Shown: in pieces, positions 44,316 through 52,471 of the stretch
Numbering within the stretch: the stretch's first letter is position 1
Layout of the letters: each line of letters begins with the position of its first letter
Source of the DNA: Marinobacter sp. F4206
GTDB taxonomy: Bacteria; Pseudomonadota; Gammaproteobacteria; Pseudomonadales; Oleiphilaceae
Length of the DNA: 64,000 bases
Assembly: GCF_019392195.1 (NCBI RefSeq)
Contig: NZ_JAHXKI010000002.1
Coordinates: 868,001-932,000 of the forward strand
Direction of reading: 5' to 3'
Notes under the pieces: generated by a model
Database searches by the model: none
The model's input: the letters and a program-made list of their open reading frames with translations, nothing else
Told to the model about the DNA's origin: nothing
Position numbers and translations under genes: made by a program

Positions 44316-44777
44316 TCAACGGCTGGGTAGGATAAGAAGCGGGCACTGAATCCGTCGGGCGAGAAACGAACTCACGCTGCCGAAGGTCATGTAATCCAGT
44401 TCGTCCACAAAACAGGTGAGGGAGCGGGCGATGAAGCCGCCATCCGGTTCATGGCTGTGGCGCGCAATCACCAGCATCTCCGGATGGACTTTTTTCTCGG
44501 CGGCGTACAGCAGCATCTTGCGCGGGTCGCCCTCCAGCAGCATGGTCTCGGCACCGACGTCTTCGTTCTGGCACACCTCCATGGCTTCGTTCAGGTAGCC
44601 TTTGAGTTCCGACACTTCCTGCTGGAACAGGTCTTCGTTGCCGGAGGTAATATCCCGAGGGTTCTCGGCAACCGCCACCAGAATGAGCTGGGGCTTCAGG
44701 TCGCGGAACATGGTGATCGTCTGGGCCAGCGCCAATCTGGCGTTCCGAGATCCGTCGTAGGCAATCATGATTTTCAT
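44316..44777 (-). CDS. Universal stress protein paired with a nitrate carrier
   Basis: A 153-residue UspA-fold protein starting MKIMIAYDGSRNARLALAQ. The family core is seen in ILVAVAEN and the C-terminal FLARRIQCPLLILP. The ATP-binding Gly pattern is altered (ARHSHEPDGGF), so it may not bind ATP in the usual way. Two FNR-type boxes lie upstream, one perfect. Anaerobic Usp proteins under Anr are known in Pseudomonas. It is the second UspA in the window directly upstream or downstream of a transporter. Confidence 0.88.
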   Translation of the reverse strand: MKIMIAYDGSRNARLALAQTITMFRDLKPQLILVAVAENPRDITSGNEDLFQQEVSELKGYLNEAMEVCQNEDVGAETMLLEGDPRKMLLYAAEKKVHPEMLVIARHSHEPDGGFIARSLTCFVDELDYMTFGSVSSFLARRIQCPLLILPSR

Positions 44778-44823
44778 GGGCTTCTCCGATGACAGGCACC
44801 CGCCCCGTTTGCCGGGGCCGCAA

Positions 44824-44837
44824 TTGATATCTGTCAG
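44824..44837. promoter_or_regulatory. Second FNR-type box upstream of uspA-narK
   Basis: TTGAT-ATCT-GTCAG matches the consensus at 8 of 10 positions and lies 45 bases from the perfect box (centre to centre), on the uspA side. Confidence 0.45.
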
Positions 44838-44868
44838 CCATTACCCCACATCCCGAACACTCGCTTAC

Positions 44869-44882
44869 TTGATGCAAATCAA
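44869..44882. promoter_or_regulatory. Perfect FNR/Anr box between uspA-narK and narK3
   Basis: TTGAT-GCAA-ATCAA matches all ten consensus positions. It lies about 99 bases from uspA and 180 from the right-hand carrier at 45057. On the uspA side GGTAAT (44845-44840) is close to the class II -10 distance, so uspA is the better target. Confidence 0.75.
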
Positions 44883-45056
44883 CGGATTCGGCGGGTACCC
44901 CACCAGAGAAATCAATGCCCTATCACCTACCCGGCGATTCGCGTCCATTCTCTACCACCGCGCCACCCTGCTGGAGGTACCTCCAATGCCCCGCATGAAA
45001 AAAACCCGTCTTTGGTATGGTTAAACCATCATCACATGCAGCAATGGAGGGCGGAC

Positions 45057-46415
45057 ATGACGACCCCGACACAGCCACAGCAGTACCGCGCCCTGGGTTT
45101 ATCGACATTCTCGTTCACCCTGTGCTTTGCGGTCTGGACCATCTTCTCCATCATCGGCATCCGCATTGCCGAGGACCTCTCGCTCTCGGATACCCAGCTC
45201 GGGTTGCTGATGGCGACCCCGATCCTGACCGGCTCCATCAGCCGTTTATTCCTCGGCATCTGGACGGACCGATATGGCGGCCGCTGGGTATTCGGGATCC
45301 TGATGCTTACCACCGCCGCGTGCGTCTACCTTCTGACCCTGGCTACCACCTACCCGATGCTGCTCGTGGGGGCGCTTGGTGTGGGTCTGGCCGGGGGTTC
45401 GTTCATCGTGGGCGTGGCCTACACCGCCGCCTGGTTTGAGCCGGCGCGCCAGGGCACCGCGCTGGGGATATTCGGCGCCGGCAACGTTGGCTCCGCCGTA
45501 ACCAACTTCGGCGCCCCCTTCCTGCTGGTGGCTCTGGGTTGGGAGCATACTGCGCAGGTCTACGCCACGGTCCTGGCGATCATGGGGGTTCTGTTCATCC
45601 TGCTGGCCAAGGAGGATCCGCTGGCGGCCGAGCGCAGGGGCGCGAAGGCGAAGTCATTCATGGAGCAGATGGAGCCGCTACGGGAACTCAGGGTGTGGCG
45701 CTTTGCCCTGTACTATTTCTTTGTCTTCGGGGCCTTTGTCGCCATGGCGCTGTGGCTGCCGCACTACCTGATCGGCGTTTACGGCCTGGACATCAAGACC
45801 GCCGGCATGATCGCCGCCCTGTACACCATCCCGGCCTCGCTGTTCCGTATCCTCGGCGGCTGGCTATCGGACCGTTTCGGCGCCCGGAGGGTCATGTACT
45901 GGACCTTTGGCGCCTCGGTCATCTGCAGCTTCCTGCTCAGCTATCCGCCCACCGATTACATCGTCCATGGCATTGAGGGCGACGTCAGATTCACTCTGGA
46001 CATGACCCTGCCCATGTTCGTGGCACTGATCTTCACGCTCGGTTTTTTCATGTCCCTTGGCAAGGCTGCGGTGTACAAGCACATTCCGGTGTATTACCCC
46101 ATGCACGTGGGCGCGGTTGGAGGCGTCGTGGGCATGATCGGTGGCTTGGGGGGCTTTATCCTGCCCCTGGCATTTGGCGTGCTGAATGACGTAACCGGCA
46201 TCTGGCAGAGCTGCTTTATGTTGATGTTCGTTATCGTCGCCGCCGCCCTGATCTGGATGCATTACGCGATCCGTAAGGCCGAGCGTGTGGAGTGGGCTGC
46301 CCAGGAAGAGCGCACCGACCTGCCGGAGCTGGCCACCCCACATCTGTTCTACCCGCTGAACCGCCCTCACCGGCCGGAGCTTCCGTCATCCATGCCGCCG
46401 GGCGTGAAGCAATGA
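45057..46415 (+). CDS. NarK3-type nitrate/nitrite transporter
   Basis: A 452-residue NNP carrier with twelve helices. Substrate arginines are in GSISRLFLGIWTDRYGGR and ASLFRILGGWLSDRFG; nitrate signatures are GIFGAGNVGSAVTNFGAP and GGVVGMIGGLGGFILP. ATG 45057 has GGAGG six bases upstream; a longer in-frame ATG at 45012 is less likely. It is the closest homologue here of the degenerate carrier at 13032, suggesting the two arose by duplication. It ends at a clear terminator. Confidence 0.92.
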   Translation: MTTPTQPQQYRALGLSTFSFTLCFAVWTIFSIIGIRIAEDLSLSDTQLGLLMATPILTGSISRLFLGIWTDRYGGRWVFGILMLTTAACVYLLTLATTYPMLLVGALGVGLAGGSFIVGVAYTAAWFEPARQGTALGIFGAGNVGSAVTNFGAPFLLVALGWEHTAQVYATVLAIMGVLFILLAKEDPLAAERRGAKAKSFMEQMEPLRELRVWRFALYYFFVFGAFVAMALWLPHYLIGVYGLDIKTAGMIAALYTIPASLFRILGGWLSDRFGARRVMYWTFGASVICSFLLSYPPTDYIVHGIEGDVRFTLDMTLPMFVALIFTLGFFMSLGKAAVYKHIPVYYPMHVGAVGGVVGMIGGLGGFILPLAFGVLNDVTGIWQSCFMLMFVIVAAALIWMHYAIRKAERVEWAAQEERTDLPELATPHLFYPLNRPHRPELPSSMPPGVKQ

Positions 46416-46452
46416 TCCTCCATCGCCACTGAAAATCTCGCTCAAAACCTGC

Positions 46453-46476
46453 GCCCCCGATTCCGGGGGCTTTTTT
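46453..46476 (+). terminator. Terminator after narK3
   Basis: GCCCCC-GATTCC-GGGGGC followed by six T, a compact intrinsic terminator. Confidence 0.85.
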
Positions 46477-46514
46477 GTCGGATATACTGGCCTGGGCAAT
46501 CAAGAGAGGAATCC

Positions 46515-46970
46515 ATGGCTAAGTGGCTGGTCAAGACAGAACCTTCCGAGTGCGGCATCGATGACTTCGCAGACGCACCCGAAAAATGCATTCCCTGGGA
46601 TGGCGTGCGTAATTACCAGGCAAGAAATTTCCTACGCGAGATGGCGGAAGGCGATGAAGTGTTTGTCTATCATTCCAGCTGCAAACACATCGGCATCGCC
46701 GGTATTGTGAGAGTGGTCAAAGGCGCCTATCCAGACCCGACCCAGTATCATGCCGCCTCTCCCTACCACGATCCCAGGAGCACCCCGGACCAGCCTCGGT
46801 GGCAAGCGGTGGACATGAAATTTGTTCGGAAACTCCCCCGGCTAATCCCTCTGGACGAGATCAAATCCTTGCCCGGACTGGAGGAGTTGCCACTGGTTCG
46901 AAAAGGCAGTCGACTCTCGGTTATGCCGGTCAGTGAGGATGAATGGCAGATTGTTCTTGCGCAGGCCTGA
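46515..46970 (+). CDS. EVE domain protein
   Basis: A 151-residue PUA-like protein of the EVE family, related to thymocyte nuclear protein 1. Hallmarks: KWLVKTEPSECGIDDF at the start, WDGVRNYQARNFLREM, and VFVYHSSCKHIGIAGI. EVE domains bind modified bases in RNA or DNA. Stand-alone members are common housekeeping genes of unclear role and are not by themselves a sign of a defence system. It has a good ribosome site. Confidence 0.92.
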   Translation: MAKWLVKTEPSECGIDDFADAPEKCIPWDGVRNYQARNFLREMAEGDEVFVYHSSCKHIGIAGIVRVVKGAYPDPTQYHAASPYHDPRSTPDQPRWQAVDMKFVRKLPRLIPLDEIKSLPGLEELPLVRKGSRLSVMPVSEDEWQIVLAQA

Positions 46971-47058
46971 TAAGAAGATGAAATTCGACTGACAACGCTA
47001 CCCCCGGCCCCACCGGACCATTAGAATCCCCCCATTCGAAGTTATCTGGAGTGTCAGA

Positions 47059-47880
47059 ATGTCCCCGGAAATGAATTCCGCCACGGGTTTCAATCAGCTA
47101 CGCCGAATCGAATCCAGCAAGCTCTTCCAGGGCATCGTCATTGCCATCATCATCCTGTCGGCGCTGACCATTGGCGCCAAAACCTACGATCTGCCCCCGT
47201 TCGTGGAGCAGAGCCTGACAGTGATGGATAATGCCATCACGGCGTTCTTTCTGATCGAGATCCTGTTTCGCTTTGCCGCCTGCCCCACCAAACGCCGTTT
47301 TCTGCTCGACGGCTGGAACCTTTTCGACACCATAGTGGTCATCGGCAGCCTGATCCCGCTGGACAATTCGGAGGCGGTGCTGCTGGGTCGTTTGCTGCGA
47401 GTCTTCCGGGTACTGCGCCTGGTTTCCGTCGTGCCCGAACTGCGATTCCTGATCAACTCGCTGCTCAAGGCCATCCCGCGCATGGGCTACATTGCGCTGC
47501 TGATGTTCATCATTTTCTACATCTACGCCGCCATGGGGGCGATATTCTTCGCGAAAGTGGATCCGGAGCTTTGGGGCGATGTCGCCATCGCGATGCTGAC
47601 CCTGTTCCGGGTTGCCACCTTTGAGGACTGGACCGACGTCATGTACGCCACCATGGAGCAGTACCCGCTCAGCTGGCTGTACTACCTGACCTTCATCTTC
47701 CTAACCGCGTTCGTGTTCCTGAACATGATGATCGGGGCCATCCTGGAAGTGATGAGCGAGGAACAGAATGCCGAGGAGGCCCAGAAGGCCCACGACGAAC
47801 GCGACGAGATCGCCCGTCAGCTCCAGTCGGTACAAACCCAGCTAGAGGAACTGACCCGGCAAATATCGGAACGGCGCTGA
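47059..47880 (+). CDS. Voltage-gated cation channel with calcium-type selectivity filter
   Basis: A 273-residue six-helix channel subunit of the NaChBac/NavAb type, acting as a tetramer in the inner membrane. S4 has four spaced arginines (Arg111, 114, 117, 120). The pore filter at 187-193 reads TFEDWTD. NavAb has TLESWSM and is sodium selective; the engineered calcium-selective CavAb has TLDDWSD. The acidic residues at 190 and 193 therefore point to calcium selectivity. S6 is followed by a C-terminal coiled coil (about 235-270) that would hold the tetramer. Confidence 0.88.
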   Translation: MSPEMNSATGFNQLRRIESSKLFQGIVIAIIILSALTIGAKTYDLPPFVEQSLTVMDNAITAFFLIEILFRFAACPTKRRFLLDGWNLFDTIVVIGSLIPLDNSEAVLLGRLLRVFRVLRLVSVVPELRFLINSLLKAIPRMGYIALLMFIIFYIYAAMGAIFFAKVDPELWGDVAIAMLTLFRVATFEDWTDVMYATMEQYPLSWLYYLTFIFLTAFVFLNMMIGAILEVMSEEQNAEEAQKAHDERDEIARQLQSVQTQLEELTRQISERR

Positions 47881-47884
47881 GTCT

Positions 47885-48262
47885 TCAGCCAAAGACCGGC
47901 TTGGACAGCGCCAGATGGAAGATCGCCGCCACTTGCACCAGAGCCAGAATGGCGGCAACTACCCGAACTGGTATGCCAAGGCTGGGCTTCAGGGCAAACA
48001 CACCGGCAAAGATATAGCCGATCAGCAGGACAACCTTGGCTGTCAACCAGCCGTGAACGAGGGGCATCCATGGCGTCACGATTACCAGCCCTATGGCCGC
48101 CGTGAGCAGGACGGTGTCATTAGCATGGGGGATCCAGCGCAGTGGCGTCTGACGCCAACCGGGCCTGCCGACAAGATCCATCAGTAAACGGACGGCAAAC
48201 AGGATGACCGTAATCAACGCTGTGGTCACGTGCAGGTGTTTCAGGATCAGATACGCACTCAT
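47885..48262 (-). CDS. SirB2 family membrane protein
   Basis: A 125-residue protein with four predicted membrane helices, family SirB2 (LKHLHVTTALITVILFAVR, then WIPHANDTVLLTAAIGLVI). Histidines in the first two helices resemble haem-binding small membrane proteins. Function is unestablished. Start 48262 fits the family; the longer frame from 48331 runs through the intergenic control region. Divergent from the second nnrS. Confidence 0.82.
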   Translation of the reverse strand: MSAYLILKHLHVTTALITVILFAVRLLMDLVGRPGWRQTPLRWIPHANDTVLLTAAIGLVIVTPWMPLVHGWLTAKVVLLIGYIFAGVFALKPSLGIPVRVVAAILALVQVAAIFHLALSKPVFG

Positions 48263-48296
48263 CAGGCTTCCTTTTAAATCAATGCAGTAGCAACAT

Positions 48297-48312
48297 TGTA
48301 CGCACAAGTACC
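48297..48312. promoter_or_regulatory. GTAC-N6-GTAC motif between sirB2 and nnrS
   Basis: TGTACGCACAAGTACC differs at only two positions from TGTACGCTAAAGTACC upstream of hlyIII (37678-37693). Shared regulation is suggested; the regulator is unknown. Confidence 0.4.
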
Positions 48313-48388
48313 CGGTAGGGGGTATGTTCATTCGACGTAAAACCCTTCAACATACATATAAAATAAATGTATTGACGGGAGCCCAGTC

Positions 48389-49573
48389 ATGAAGGCCATT
48401 CCTAACTCAGGCACAATGGAATCCGCCAGCATCCGCCAGCTATTCAGTTACCCGTTCCGCATTTTCTTCCTGTCCATGAGCATTCTGGCGCTCCTGGTCA
48501 TTCCGGTCTGGGTGATGCTGGTGACAGGCGCCCTCAGCCTGCCCCTGGCCATGCCGGGCATTTTCTGGCACCAGCACGAGATGCTGTTCGGTTTCCTGTC
48601 CGCTGCCATCGCCGGATTTCTGCTGACTGCCGTTTGTGTCTGGACCCAGACCCCTCGTACCCACGGCAGCAGACTCGTCGCTCTATGGGGCGTCTGGCTT
48701 GCCGGCCGGCTGTTGCTGGCCTTCGGCAGCAGCCTGCCGGACTGGCTGGTCCATACCGTCAACCTGGCATTCCTGCCCCTGGTAATGCTGGATGCGGGCT
48801 GGCGCATCTGGCATGCAAGACAAGAGCGGCAATTGTTGATCATGGTAGTACTGGGGCTATTGTGGCTGATGCAGGTCGGGTTCGTACTCGAACTGGACAT
48901 GACCTACAGTTACGGCGCACTGATTATGGCCATGGCGCTGATCAGCATCATCGGCGGTCGCATCACGCCGGCATTTTCCTCAGGCTGGATGCGCCAGCAG
49001 GGCCTGGATCCCTCCTCCATCAGAATCGTGCCCGCCCTCGACCTGGCGTCACTGGTTGCGATGATTCTGCTCATGGCCACTTTGGTTCTGGGCTGGCAAA
49101 CCGCCAGTGGCTTACTCGCCATCGGCGCGGCAATCCTGATGGCGGTTCGGCTGGTCGGCTGGAAGGGCTGGCTTACCCGCAGAGAACCATTGTTGTGGAT
49201 CCTGCACCTGTCGATTCTCTGGGTTCCGGTGGCCTTGGCATTACTGGCCGGCACCCTCCTGGCAGACTGGCCCTCCAACGCCTGGAGCCACGCCGCCGGA
49301 GCCGGTGCGGTCAGTTGCCTCATTCTGGGCGTGATTGCCCGGGTATCCCTCGGTCACAGTGGCCGCCCCCTGATTTTGCCACGAGGCATGGTTCTGGCGT
49401 TCGTGGCCATTCATCTGGCCGCCGCCATCCGCGTGCTGACGGCACTGACCCTGATTCCCTGGCATCCGGGCATTGGCATCAGCACCCTGCTGTGGCTATT
49501 GGCCTTCGGTCTATTCCTAGTGCGCTATACGGGGATCCTGGCCTCGCCCAGACCGGATGGGAAAGAGGGGTGA
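48389..49573 (+). CDS. nnrS: NnrS family membrane protein (second copy)
   Basis: A 394-residue NnrS with about twelve helices. The family motif WHQHEMLFGFLSAAIAGFLL is complete, followed by TAVCVWTQTPRTHG and, late, SLGHSGRPL. These His-containing motifs bind haem and copper. NnrS eases nitrosative stress during denitrification. GGGAG sits seven bases upstream of the ATG. The hairpin after it overlaps the 3' end of the converging SRPBCC gene. Confidence 0.92.
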   Translation: MKAIPNSGTMESASIRQLFSYPFRIFFLSMSILALLVIPVWVMLVTGALSLPLAMPGIFWHQHEMLFGFLSAAIAGFLLTAVCVWTQTPRTHGSRLVALWGVWLAGRLLLAFGSSLPDWLVHTVNLAFLPLVMLDAGWRIWHARQERQLLIMVVLGLLWLMQVGFVLELDMTYSYGALIMAMALISIIGGRITPAFSSGWMRQQGLDPSSIRIVPALDLASLVAMILLMATLVLGWQTASGLLAIGAAILMAVRLVGWKGWLTRREPLLWILHLSILWVPVALALLAGTLLADWPSNAWSHAAGAGAVSCLILGVIARVSLGHSGRPLILPRGMVLAFVAIHLAAAIRVLTALTLIPWHPGIGISTLLWLLAFGLFLVRYTGILASPRPDGKEG

Positions 49574-49588
49574 CCAAAGGAGGAAAAG

Positions 49589-49616
49589 CTGGCGGCCTCA
49601 CGCCGCCAGTTTGTCT
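49589..49616 (+). terminator. Terminator after the second nnrS
   Basis: CTGGCGGC-CTCAC-GCCGCCAG followed by TTTGTCTTT. It overlaps the end of the gene on the other strand. Confidence 0.65.
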
Positions 49617-50122
49617 TTGGCCAGGTCGGCAAAAAACTCCCGGGCATGGCGGAAGCGATCAGCCGGAAAATGAATACTGATGCCCTCAAGCGCGGCCATG
49701 AGCATTTCCAGATGGGCATCCCAGCCGGCGCCGGCGATAGGAACCAGGTCGTCATTGGGCAGGGACACCGTCAATCGAAGCCGGGTCGCGCCAGAGGATT
49801 CGCCCAGGGGATCGAGGATCCAGGTGAGTGGCCGTTCCGGATCATCTCCGGCGCTCCAGGAATAGGCCAGAAGGCGCTGCGGCTCGCAGGCGCGGAGCCG
49901 GCAATCGATGGGCGTACCACTGTTGCCGAAATCCAGCTGAACCCTGCCCCCGGGATGCAACTGAATCACTCCCGGCGCCAGCCAGCGAGCGAGGCAAACG
50001 GAATCGGTCAACATCTCCCATACCCGCGCGGGTGAATGCTCGAGTTCTCGCTCCAGGTGAATTTCCACCCGGCCATCACGCAACTCCAAATCGCCTTGGA
50101 TGATCAGATCTGTTTCATTCAT
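49598..50122 (-). CDS. SRPBCC (AHSA1/START-like) family protein
   Basis: A 174-residue soluble protein of the SRPBCC fold, with LERELEHSPARVWEMLTDSVCLARWLAP at the start (in one continuous helix-loop region) and GWDAHLEMLMAAL at the C-terminal helix. The fold makes a deep hydrophobic pocket; the ligand is unknown. It is divergent from fabA with a perfect FNR-type box between them, nearer to this gene (66 bases). Confidence 0.85.
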   Translation of the reverse strand: MNETDLIIQGDLELRDGRVEIHLERELEHSPARVWEMLTDSVCLARWLAPGVIQLHPGGRVQLDFGNSGTPIDCRLRACEPQRLLAYSWSAGDDPERPLTWILDPLGESSGATRLRLTVSLPNDDLVPIAGAGWDAHLEMLMAALEGISIHFPADRFRHAREFFADLAKDKLAA

Positions 50123-50187
50123 ACCAGTCTCCTCACGGCCTAGACCCGCAACTGACTCCAGACTAGCAATGCTCCCGGTGCCGGTCT

Positions 50188-50201
50188 TTGATGACTATCA
50201 A
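50188..50201. promoter_or_regulatory. Perfect FNR/Anr box between the SRPBCC gene and fabAB
   Basis: TTGAT-GACT-ATCAA matches all ten consensus positions. A class II start toward fabA would fall near 50236 (leader about 74 bases), and toward the SRPBCC gene near 50153 (leader about 31). No strong -10 was found at either spot, so which side it serves is open. Confidence 0.7.
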
Positions 50202-50309
50202 TCGTCCAATCGTCGGCGCGCCGGCAATCATCCACTAAAGGTCAATAGCTCCTCGCCAGATTCGAGCTACAGTTAGAGTAAATCATTCTGTAACAGAGAC
50301 ACTGGCACT

Positions 50310-50819
50310 ATGAACCCGGATCATTTTGACAAAGAAGACCTCATCAAGTGCGGGCATGGCGAACTCTTCAAGGGTTCCATGCGCCTGCCCATCGATGAAA
50401 TGCTGATGGTCGATCGCGTTACCCACGTGAGCGCGGACGACGGCGCCTACGGCAAGGGCAGCCTTGTCGCGGAGCTCGATATCAACCCGGACCTCTGGTT
50501 CTTCAAGGTTCACTTTGTCGACGACCCGGTGATGCCCGGCTGTCTGGGTCTGGACGCGATGTGGCAGCTGGTAGGCTTCTACCTGGCCTGGAGCGGCGGT
50601 GAAGGCAAGGGCCGCGCACTGGGTGCGGGCGAGGTCAAGTTCTTCGGCCAGGTACTGCCAACCGCCAAGCGGGTGACTTACCGCCTGGACATCAAGAGGC
50701 TGATCAAGCGCAAGCTCACCATGGCCATTGCCGATGGCAGCATGGAAGTGGACGGGCGGGAGATCTATACCGCCAAAGACCTTCGGGTTGGCATGTTCAC
50801 CTCCACCGATGATTTTTAG
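50310..50819 (+). CDS. fabA: FabA, 3-hydroxydecanoyl-ACP dehydratase/isomerase
   Basis: FabA dehydrates 3-hydroxydecanoyl-ACP and isomerises the trans-2 to the cis-3 enoyl, starting unsaturated fatty acid synthesis without oxygen. 169 residues, typical. The active-site segment [23 protein letters not shown] holds the catalytic His and Asp. It is followed after 11 bases by fabB, the usual pair. Confidence 0.96.
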   Translation: MNPDHFDKEDLIKCGHGELFKGSMRLPIDEMLMVDRVTHVSADDGAYGKGSLVAELDINPDLWFFKVHFVDDPVMPGCLGLDAMWQLVGFYLAWSGGEGKGRALGAGEVKFFGQVLPTAKRVTYRLDIKRLIKRKLTMAIADGSMEVDGREIYTAKDLRVGMFTSTDDF

Positions 50820-50830
50820 GAGTTAACAAG

Positions 50831-52042
50831 ATGCGTCGTGTTGTAATTACCGGCATGGGGATCGTCTCCAGCCTTGGTACCAACCAGAAAGAAGTCACCG
50901 AGTCCCTCAGGGAATCCCGCCCCGGCATCGGGTTCAGCGAAGAGGCACGGGATAACGGTCTGCGCAGCCACGTCTGCGGCCAGATCAACCTGAACCTGTC
51001 GGAATTGATCGACCGGAAGCTCTTTCGCTTCATGTGTCCAGCGTCCGGCTACGCCTACCTGGCCACCCGTGAGGCCATTGAGCAGGCCGGCCTGAGCGAG
51101 GAACACATCAAGGCCAACTCCACGGGCGCCATTTTCGGCACTGGCGGCGCGTCCACCGTGGAACTGCTGGATGCCATCGATACTCACCGGGAAAAAGGCA
51201 TTCGTCGGGTTGGCCCCTACCGGGTACCCCGCACCATGGGCAGCGCGATCAATGCCTCCATTGCCACGGCGTTTGGCATTACCGGCGTGAATTACGGCAT
51301 CACGTCGGCCTGTGCCACCAGCGCCCATGCCATCGGCCATGCCGCCGACCTGATCGCCCTGGGCCGTCAGGACATTATGCTGGCTGGCGGCGGTGAAGAC
51401 ATTCACTGGAGCCTCAGCCTGCTGTTCGACGCTATGGGTGCGTTGTCCACCAAGTACAACGAAACGCCGGAACTCGCCTCCCGCACCTACGACAAGGACC
51501 GGGACGGATTCGTCATCTCCGGCGGCGGCGGAACCCTCGTACTGGAGGCACTGGAGCACGCGGAAGCCCGTGGCGCGACCATTCTGGGTGAACTGGTAGG
51601 GTTCGGCGCCACGTCCGACGGCGCAGACATGGTGGCCCCCAGTGGCGAGGGCGCTATTCGCTGCATGCAGCAGGCCATGAAAAATGTCGAAGGTGACATC
51701 AGCTACGTGAACACCCACGGCACCAGCACGCCTGCCGGGGACGTCACCGAACTGAAAGCCCTGAAAGAGACCTTCGGGGACAAGATTCCCCCGCTGAGTT
51801 CGACCAAACCCCTGTGCGGCCATGCACTCGGCGCGGCCGGTGTGCACGAGGCCATCTACAGCCTGATCATGCAACGCGAAGGCTTTATTGCACCGTCGGC
51901 TAATATCCAGAATCTGGATGAAGGCGCCGAAGGTTACCCGATCGTGCGGGAACGGATGGACAACCAGAATCTGGATCTGGTGATGAGCAACAGCTTCGGC
52001 TTTGGCGGCACCAACGCGACACTGGTGTTCAGGAAAGTCTGA
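50831..52042 (+). CDS. fabB: FabB, beta-ketoacyl-ACP synthase I
   Basis: FabB elongates the cis-3-decenoyl product of FabA, making the pathway to unsaturated fatty acids. 403 residues. The catalytic Cys is in [17 protein letters not shown], with the two His in [11 protein letters not shown] and [14 protein letters not shown]. The C-terminus has the [14 protein letters not shown] motif. Its 3' end overlaps the converging AraC-type gene by 14 bases. Confidence 0.96.
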   Translation: MRRVVITGMGIVSSLGTNQKEVTESLRESRPGIGFSEEARDNGLRSHVCGQINLNLSELIDRKLFRFMCPASGYAYLATREAIEQAGLSEEHIKANSTGAIFGTGGASTVELLDAIDTHREKGIRRVGPYRVPRTMGSAINASIATAFGITGVNYGITSACATSAHAIGHAADLIALGRQDIMLAGGGEDIHWSLSLLFDAMGALSTKYNETPELASRTYDKDRDGFVISGGGGTLVLEALEHAEARGATILGELVGFGATSDGADMVAPSGEGAIRCMQQAMKNVEGDISYVNTHGTSTPAGDVTELKALKETFGDKIPPLSSTKPLCGHALGAAGVHEAIYSLIMQREGFIAPSANIQNLDEGAEGYPIVRERMDNQNLDLVMSNSFGFGGTNATLVFRKV

Positions 52043-52385
52043 CGGAGCGGTATTCAGCCGGTGACGTTCCCATCCAGCGCTTGAACGCCCGGCTGAATGC
52101 GCTCAATTCGGAGAACCCAAGCTGCTCGGCTATTTCAACCAGCGGCTTGGTTTTATCCTGCATGTAGGTAAGCGCCTGCTTACGCCGGACATCTTCCAGC
52201 AAACGCGCAAACGTAAGACCTTCCCGCTTCAGCTTCTTATGCAGGGTGTAACGGCTCATGTGCAGCTGAGACGCCACAACCTCCACGCCCACCTTACCTC
52301 GAGCGAGCTGAACGCTGATCAGCGAACTTACCCGCGCACTCAGGTTTACCCGCGCCACTTCCGGCCTCAGAGGCTCTGATGCCAT
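52029..52385 (-). CDS. Stand-alone AraC-type DNA-binding protein
   Basis: A 118-residue protein that is almost only the AraC/XylS DNA-binding domain: two helix-turn-helices around residues 35-60 and 85-105, with the family signature [20 protein letters not shown] and the end [11 protein letters not shown] normal AraC regulator of this subtype has a sensor domain in front, which is missing here. GGAGG eight bases before ATG 52385 supports a short gene rather than a fragment. The function is unknown. Confidence 0.8.
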   Translation of the reverse strand: MASEPLRPEVARVNLSARVSSLISVQLARGKVGVEVVASQLHMSRYTLHKKLKREGLTFARLLEDVRRKQALTYMQDKTKPLVEIAEQLGFSELSAFSRAFKRWMGTSPAEYRSVRLS

Positions 52386-52449
52386 GCAAAACTCCTCCCT
52401 TAACACAATATGGCCCAACAAGACACGGCGCCCAGCGTACACTTGTTAG

Positions 52450-52463
52450 CTGAAAATAATCAA
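52450..52463. promoter_or_regulatory. FNR-like box between AraC-type gene and trhP (left)
   Basis: CTGAA-AATA-ATCAA matches the consensus at 8 of 10 positions. Its centre lies 22 bases (two helical turns) from the better box on the right. Confidence 0.4.
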
Positions 52464-52471
52464 TAATACCT

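Noticed and set aside
46515..46970. EVE protein as part of a defence system
   Set aside because: It is a stand-alone housekeeping-type EVE protein with no restriction or defence genes next to it.
48341..48375. NsrR-like dyad before the second nnrS
   Set aside because: The half-sites match poorly on the left (about 5 of 11); the AT-rich run explains the resemblance.
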